Assembly (NCBI GenBank): GCA_002713705.1
Contig: PAUJ01000014.1
Location: forward strand, 45,608 to 56,753
Length of the DNA stretch: 11,146 bases
Origin: Flavobacteriaceae bacterium
GTDB lineage: Bacteria > Bacteroidota > Bacteroidia > Flavobacteriales > Flavobacteriaceae
Direction of reading: 5' to 3'
The position numbers and the translations under genes are program-made. Positions 7,474-11,146 of this stretch are shown piece after piece. Position 1 is the first letter of the stretch; every line of letters starts with the position of its first letter. The notes under the pieces are model-generated. The model had not been told where the DNA came from and ran no database searches. It saw nothing but the letters and a program-made list of their open reading frames with translations.

Positions 7474-7536
7474 AAAATCTACTTCAGCTCAAATAGATTT
7501 TAATAGATTAGAGATGCTTGTATTTAATCTAATAAA
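7474..7536. repeat. Cluster of four AATCTA/TAGATT inverted repeats between the sigma factor and lipA
   Basis: AAAATCTA (7474-7481) and TAGATTTT (7494-7501) form a perfect 8-bp inverted repeat with a 12-nt loop. TTTAATAGATTA (7499-7510) and TAATCTAATAAA (7525-7536) form a second one, 11 of 12 bp, with a 14-nt loop. The two hairpins overlap at 7499-7501, so they partly exclude each other. There are no GC-rich stems and no following U-run on the minus strand, so a classical terminator is unlikely; an operator-like site or an RNA switch before lipA is possible but unproven. Confidence 0.45.
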
Positions 7537-7570
7537 TAGAAAATAACGCTAATTTTTTTGTAGTAAAATT

Positions 7571-8143
7571 TCAATTGGAGTTATTTTCTTTTATGATTTC
7601 TGCTAATAATTTCCTCGCTCTTAGTAATCTTACCTTTACATTATTAAGAGGTTCATTAAGTTTTTTAGAAATTTCTAAATAACTCATTTCTTGAAAATAA
7701 CGTAGATTGATAACATCCTGATAATGTGGTTTTAATAGTTTTATAAAATTTAATAATTCTGCTAAATTTTGTTTAGTAATTAGCTTATCTTCAGGTGTTG
7801 GAGAGTCATCTGGGATTCTTTTTACTTGTTCATCTGAAGTAGTTGAAGATTGAGAATGTATGGAAGCATTTTTTTTTCTTGTTTTATCGATCTGAATATG
7901 TTTAGAAATAGTAATTAACCAAGTGCCAAACTCAAACTCATCCTTAAAAGTATGGATTTTATCAAACGCTTTGGAAAAACTTTCAATTGTTATATCTTCT
8001 GCTTCATATTCGTTTTGAACTCTTTTTAATTGAAAGCGATAAACATCATTCCAATAATAATCTAACAAAAAATTAAAAGCTATTTGTGAGCCTTCTTTTG
8101 CTTTTCGAATCTGAATTATAATATTTTTTTTTGTTATTTCCAT
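7571..8143 (-). CDS. ECF-type sigma-70 family RNA polymerase sigma factor
   Basis: An alternative sigma factor of 190 residues with only the two domains expected of the extracytoplasmic function group. Sigma region 2 covers about 22-92, with YRFQLKRV (35-42), AEDITIESFSKAF (48-60) and the promoter-melting stretch FGTWLITISKHIQIDKTRKK (72-91). A polar linker with several Ser/Thr (95-118) follows. Region 4 (about 122-182) contains LRYFQEMSYLEISKKL (147-162) and the helix-turn-helix NVKVRLLRARKLL (168-180). No anti-sigma gene with a recognisable zinc or FecR-like domain is adjacent on either side. A gap of 162 nt separates it from lipA downstream, and a 302-bp AT-rich gap lies upstream, so it appears to be transcribed alone. 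Target promoters and signal are unknown. The start at 8143 is the only sensible ATG before the domain. Confidence 0.92.
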   Translation of the reverse strand: MEITKKNIIIQIRKAKEGSQIAFNFLLDYYWNDVYRFQLKRVQNEYEAEDITIESFSKAFDKIHTFKDEFEFGTWLITISKHIQIDKTRKKNASIHSQSSTTSDEQVKRIPDDSPTPEDKLITKQNLAELLNFIKLLKPHYQDVINLRYFQEMSYLEISKKLNEPLNNVKVRLLRARKLLAEIIKENNSN

Positions 8144-8323
8144 AAAGCTGTTTTTGACGAGCTAGTTGAAATAAATGTATTTAATTAAAAAAAATAAAAA
8201 AATTATTTTTTAAAAATGGAAACCAGTAAATCAAAACTTTTCACCTTTCTTTTAATAGTTTATAGACTGCGATAAATTGGATGGATAATTTTAATTTTAT
8301 TGGATTTAATGGTTTTTTTTAAT

Positions 8324-8358
8324 CAAAAATAATGAAAACTAATACTGATAAAACTCAA
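8324..8358 (-). promoter_or_regulatory. Candidate promoter of the sigma factor gene
   Basis: On the minus strand TTTG (8358-8355) and TATTTTTG (8331-8324) are separated by 23 nt, within the TTG-N17-23-TAnnTTTG pattern described for Flavobacterium. Transcription would begin near 8319 and give a leader of roughly 175 nt before the sigma factor ATG at 8143. The local A/T bias makes chance matches plausible, so this is tentative. Confidence 0.4.
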
Positions 8359-8410
8359 AAAATATTTTTATTAAAAGTAAAAAATCACTACAATTAAAAT
8401 TAATACAAAA

Positions 8411-8431
8411 TAAGGAGGTAAATTAATACCT
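8411..8431 (-). terminator. Weak hairpin behind the small membrane protein gene
   Basis: On the minus strand AGGTA (8431-8427 region, within AAGGTA) pairs with TACCT (8420-8416) around a 6-nt loop. A bulge and CTT could extend the stem, followed by ATTTTG. It lies 15 nt after the stop at 8446, where a terminator is expected, but the stem is short and the U-run poor. Confidence 0.3.
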
Positions 8432-8445
8432 TAGTTGCAAAAAAA

Positions 8446-8649
8446 CTATTTATTGGGTTCTTCAGAACAATTTTCAAATTGTTCAGGTGTTTTTCCACAA
8501 AAACTACAAGATTCACCTTCTTTATTTAAAAAAGGATTTTGACTTGCGCAAGTACCACCAAATTCACCATCTTTTTGAGCCCATATTTTTATAGCTATTC
8601 CTGCAAATGCAAGAAGTAATAATGCAATAGTTAGTATATAAATTCCCAT
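8446..8649 (-). CDS. Small single-pass membrane protein with four cysteines, function unknown
   Basis: A 67-residue protein that I cannot assign to a characterised family; similar small proteins are, from memory, annotated only as 'membrane or secreted protein' in flavobacteria. Residues 3-20 form one hydrophobic helix, followed by K21, W23 and K26. With no charge before the helix and lysines just after it, the positive-inside rule suggests N-outside, C-inside. The soluble tail has cysteines C34, C48, C51 and C61 (spacing C-X13-C-X2-C-X9-C), including CSFC (48-51), and a rather acidic end. This could be a small metal site if cytoplasmic, or disulfides if the topology is reversed. There is no lipobox and no clear signal peptidase site. 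It has its own -7 element, lies 302 bp upstream of the sigma factor on the same strand and downstream of murB. Coding status is supported by the promoter element, helix and non-random tail. Confidence 0.82.
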   Translation of the reverse strand: MGIYILTIALLLLAFAGIAIKIWAQKDGEFGGTCASQNPFLNKEGESCSFCGKTPEQFENCSEEPNK

Positions 8650-8666
8650 AGCAAATAATTAAAAAA

Positions 8667-8674
8667 CAAAAATA
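8667..8674 (-). promoter_or_regulatory. -7 element TATTTTTG of the small membrane protein gene
   Basis: Read on the minus strand, TATTTTTG fits TAnnTTTG exactly and ends 17 nt before the ATG at 8649. The transcript leader would be about 13 nt. No TTG is found at the -33 distance. Confidence 0.5.
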
Positions 8675-8746
8675 CAATCTTTATTACTTTTTTAATATTG
8701 ATTTGAGTAGTTTTTGATTTCTTTGATGATGTTTTTATAGAATTGT

Positions 8747-8765
8747 AAAAGATAAATTATCTTTT
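8747..8765 (-). terminator. AT-rich hairpin behind murB
   Basis: AAAAGATAA and TTATCTTTT (8747-8755 and 8757-8765) form a perfect 9-bp inverted repeat around one base, in practice a 7-8 bp stem with a 3-5 nt loop. It lies about 35 nt after the murB stop. The low GC content and the short U-run on the minus strand (UUUU) make it a weak terminator at best; the plus strand has six T after the stem, but no gene to terminate. Confidence 0.35.
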
Positions 8766-8799
8766 TTGTTTAGCTATTTATACTAGTATTAACAATTTA

Positions 8800-9813
8800 C
8801 TAAATAATGTTAACTTCAGGACTGATAAAGATTCCAAACTCTTCTTTCACTTTGGTTTGTATTTTTTTAGAGAGGGATACTAATTCTTTTCCCGTTGTAT
8901 TTCCATAGTTTACTAATACTAATGCTTGTTTTTTATGAACACCAGCATCACCAATTCGCTTTCCTTTAAATCCGGATTGCTCGATTAGCCAGCCAGCTGG
9001 AATTTTATATTCTGAATTTGATATTTTGTAATAAGGAGCATCTGGATAGTTTCTGTGAAATTTTTTAAATTCAAGATTATTAATAATTGGATTTTTAAAA
9101 AAACTTCCACTATTACCTAATTTTTTTGGATCTGGTAATTTGGACTTCCTAATTTTTATAACTGCTTCCGATATTTCTTTTAGGGTTGGATTTTCTATTT
9201 GAAGATTATTTAATTCCTCTTTAATAGCTCCATACCCAATATTTTTATTGTGCTTGGTCTTTGTTAAATTAAAAATTACACTTGTTATGATAAATTCATC
9301 TTTTTGTTCATTTTTAAATATAGAACTTCGATAACCAAATTTACATGCATCTTTAGTGAATTTTTTTTCTGAATGGTTGTTTAAAGAAATGGCATTACAG
9401 CTATTAAAAACATCTTCTAATTCAACTCCATAGGCACCAATATTTTGAATAGGTGCTGTACCAACATTTCCTGGAATTAAGGATAAATTCTCAACACCTC
9501 CATAATTATTATCGATACAATATTCAACAAACTCTTGCCAGTTTTCTCCAGCCATAACTTTAAGAGATATGGTGTTTTTATTTTCAGATAAAATTTCAAT
9601 TCCTTTAATATTTATGTGAATAACTAACGCATCAATATCTTTAGTTAAAAGCAGGTTACTACCTCCTCCTAAAATAAATATTTCGGAATGAATTTTAGAT
9701 TTTAATGCTTTTTTTAAGTCACTAATTGATTGAATAGAAGCAAAATATCGCGCACTACAATCAATTGCAAAAGTGTTGTATGTTTTTAAAGATTTATGTT
9801 CTTCAATATGCAT
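8800..9813 (-). CDS. murB: UDP-N-acetylenolpyruvoylglucosamine reductase MurB, type I
   Basis: MurB is the FAD enzyme that reduces UDP-GlcNAc-enolpyruvate with NADPH to UDP-N-acetylmuramate, the second committed step of peptidoglycan synthesis, in the cytoplasm. The 337-residue product is full length. The FAD-binding part has NTFAID (13-18), LGGGSNLLL (48-56) and the PGNVGTAPIQNIGAYG loop (114-129). GYRSSIFK (160-167) carries R162 and the substrate-covering tyrosine loop typical of type I (E. coli-like) enzymes. GNSGSFFKNP (233-242) holds the catalytic serine S237, PAGWLIEQSGFKG (272-284) is the C-terminal domain signature, and SPEV near the end has the catalytic glutamate E333. The ATG overlaps the stop codon of the aminotransferase by one base (TAATG), which implies translational coupling. 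Confidence 0.96.
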   Translation of the reverse strand: MHIEEHKSLKTYNTFAIDCSARYFASIQSISDLKKALKSKIHSEIFILGGGSNLLLTKDIDALVIHINIKGIEILSENKNTISLKVMAGENWQEFVEYCIDNNYGGVENLSLIPGNVGTAPIQNIGAYGVELEDVFNSCNAISLNNHSEKKFTKDACKFGYRSSIFKNEQKDEFIITSVIFNLTKTKHNKNIGYGAIKEELNNLQIENPTLKEISEAVIKIRKSKLPDPKKLGNSGSFFKNPIINNLEFKKFHRNYPDAPYYKISNSEYKIPAGWLIEQSGFKGKRIGDAGVHKKQALVLVNYGNTTGKELVSLSKKIQTKVKEEFGIFISPEVNII

Positions 9814-11003
9814 TAATCTTGGTATTTTTTTAAGGCTTGTTTTAAAATTTCCACTGCATTTATTAAGCTTTCCTTTTTAAGTACATAAGCAATTCTAATT
9901 TGATTTAATCCAGTATTTTTAGAAGAATAAAATCCTGCAGCAGGAGCCACCATTATTGTTCTTCCATTATAATCAAACTCTTCCAATAACCATTGTGAAA
10001 AATTGTCACTATTTTTAACAGGTAGTTCTACAATGCAATAAAATGCCCCCTTTGGAACTCCAACTTTTACACCAGGAATTTCCCTTAATTTATTAATTAA
10101 TGTATCTCTTCGATCTTTATACTCTAAAATTACCTCATCAAAATAACTTTGTGGTGTTTCTAAAGCTGCTTCACTGGCAATTTGTGCAAAAGTGGGTGGA
10201 CTTAATCTTGCCTGAGCAAATTTTAAAGCAGTTGAAATAACTTCTTTATTTTTTGAAACTAAACATCCTATGCGAGCACCACACATACTATATCGTTTAG
10301 ATACAGAGTCTATAATAATTCCATTATCTGCAAGACTTTCTTCTTGTAAAATTGAATAATGAGCTTCTCCATCATACGTGAATTCACGATAAACTTCATC
10401 TGCGACTAAAAATAAATTATGTTTTAATACAATAGAAGCCAGTTTTTTTATTTCTTCTTTTGAATATAAATAACCAGTTGGATTACCAGGGTTACAAATT
10501 ATAATTGCTTTGGTCTTTGGGCTAATTAATTTTTCGAATTCTGAAATAGCAGGTAACGCAAAATTATCTTCAATTTTTGAAATTACCGGTACAATATTTA
10601 CTCCAGATGCAGTGGCAAATCCATTATAATTTGCATAAAAAGGCTCAGGAATTATGATTTCATCACCTTGATCACAAATGGTTCCCATGGCAAATAATAA
10701 TGCTTCACTTCCTCCAGTGGTTACAATAATATCGTTGCCAACTACTGGTATATTATTTCGATTGTAGTATGCAGCAATTTTTTCACGATATTCTTCTGAG
10801 CCTTCTGAGCGGCTATAAGCTAATGTCTCAAGTTGATGATTGGCCACAGCATCCAATGCAACTTTTGGCGATTTAATATCGGGCTGACCAATATTTAAAT
10901 AATATATTTCTTTGCCGGATTTAGCTGCTTTTTCAGCATATGGGACCAATTTTCTAATTGGTGATTCTGGCATTTTTAATCCTTTAGAAGATATTGATGG
11001 CAT
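9813..11003 (-). CDS. Fold-type I PLP-dependent aminotransferase (aspartate aminotransferase-like)
   Basis: A 396-residue aminotransferase of the class I/II group. Visible landmarks are NIGQPD (37-42), the TTGGSEAL phosphate-binding region (95-102), NPGNPTG (171-177) with N174, ADEVYREF (201-208) with D202 under the pyridine nitrogen and Y205 to the PLP oxygen, the Schiff-base lysine K236 in SVSKRYSMCGARIG, and R370 in NQIRIAY for the substrate carboxylate. The missing tight match to a subfamily means the amino donor cannot be read off: aspartate is likely, but aromatic, alanine or N-succinyl-diaminopimelate activity is possible. It is the first gene of a two-gene unit with murB. A link to peptidoglycan amino acids is conceivable from the context but not shown. 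The ATG at 11003 is preceded by a promoter-like pair. Confidence 0.93.
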   Translation of the reverse strand: MPSISSKGLKMPESPIRKLVPYAEKAAKSGKEIYYLNIGQPDIKSPKVALDAVANHQLETLAYSRSEGSEEYREKIAAYYNRNNIPVVGNDIIVTTGGSEALLFAMGTICDQGDEIIIPEPFYANYNGFATASGVNIVPVISKIEDNFALPAISEFEKLISPKTKAIIICNPGNPTGYLYSKEEIKKLASIVLKHNLFLVADEVYREFTYDGEAHYSILQEESLADNGIIIDSVSKRYSMCGARIGCLVSKNKEVISTALKFAQARLSPPTFAQIASEAALETPQSYFDEVILEYKDRRDTLINKLREIPGVKVGVPKGAFYCIVELPVKNSDNFSQWLLEEFDYNGRTIMVAPAAGFYSSKNTGLNQIRIAYVLKKESLINAVEILKQALKKYQD

Positions 11004-11020
11004 CGTTATGTATTTAAAAG

Positions 11021-11050
11021 CAAAGTTGCAAAATAATTCTTAAATTTCAA
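11021..11050 (-). promoter_or_regulatory. Candidate promoter of the aminotransferase-murB unit
   Basis: On the minus strand TTG (11050-11048), a 19-nt spacer and CAACTTTG (11028-11021) resemble TTG-N17-23-TAnnTTTG with one mismatch (C for the first T). Transcription would start near 11016, about 13 nt before the ATG. The mismatch and the AT-rich setting keep this tentative. Confidence 0.4.
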
Positions 11051-11146
11051 TTCTCTTAGGGAGTCTTTTAATAAAATTACTTATATTAACAATATTAAAA
11101 CATCTTTTAAAATAAATCACCAAATCATTCTATTAAGTATTCTTTT

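Larger units (their letters stand above)
8144..8445. other. AT-rich intergenic gap, no gene seen
   Basis: This 302-bp gap between the sigma factor and the small membrane protein is very AT-rich, with A/T runs at 8184-8216. The only open frames are trivial: a 19-codon frame starting at 8215 and a 13-codon frame at 8281, both on the plus strand and with no supporting signal. It contains the candidate sigma-factor promoter and the weak hairpin behind the small gene, which are listed separately. Confidence 0.6.

Noticed and set aside
6993..7496. Plus-strand open frame of 167 codons opposite lipA
   Set aside because: It is the antisense shadow of lipA; the minus strand has all the radical SAM cysteine motifs.
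8215..8274. 19-codon plus-strand frame with a hydrophobic middle in the gap upstream of the sigma factor
   Set aside because: Too short, without promoter element or conservation evidence, in very AT-rich DNA.
8412..8419. Perfect Shine-Dalgarno-like AAGGAGGT on the plus strand
   Set aside because: No start codon or open frame follows; a stop (TAG) comes within 15 nt, and the bases are part of a hairpin behind the small minus-strand gene.

Overview
The window is an AT-rich stretch of about 11.1 kb that looks like ordinary chromosomal backbone of a member of the Bacteroidetes, most likely a marine-type Flavobacteriaceae. Four things point there: Bacteroidetes-style -7 promoter elements (TAnnTTTG) directly in front of several start codons, the near absence of Shine-Dalgarno sequences, the cysteine-less flavobacterial form of the 'zinc ribbon' coiled-coil protein, and the protein variants themselves (Nif3 with a central insert, GAPDH, LipA). 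I see no tRNA, rRNA, CRISPR array, insertion sequence, phage or defence genes, and no sign of recent gene transfer.

Left region (1-3243): a minus-strand pair, a Nif3-like dinuclear-metal protein and a long coiled-coil protein 3 nt behind it, ends at a good intrinsic terminator near position 100. Divergent from it on the plus strand is lpxK, the lipid A 4'-kinase, with a promoter element almost touching its start codon.

Middle region (3244-7570): lpxK converges with 11 bp to spare on a minus-strand series that reads lipA (lipoyl synthase), gap (glyceraldehyde-3-phosphate dehydrogenase), then a large TPR hybrid histidine kinase. The kinase frame stays open up to position 5490 and encodes a signal peptide and a TPR array, yet it contains no ATG, GTG or TTG before position 4929. 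Its start codon is therefore non-standard, mutated or wrongly read. This is the most concrete oddity in the window.

Right region (7571-11146): an ECF-type sigma factor without a recognisable anti-sigma gene, a 302-bp AT-rich gap that probably holds its promoter, a 67-residue single-pass membrane protein with four cysteines that I cannot assign, then a translationally coupled pair, a fold-type I PLP aminotransferase and murB (peptidoglycan precursor synthesis).

Functionally the window mixes envelope biogenesis (lpxK, murB), central metabolism (gap, lipA, aminotransferase) and regulation (hybrid kinase, sigma factor). I did not find a convincing undescribed system. The best leads are the startless kinase, the small cysteine-containing membrane protein beside the orphan sigma factor, and the two metal-binding families that have lost metal ligands.
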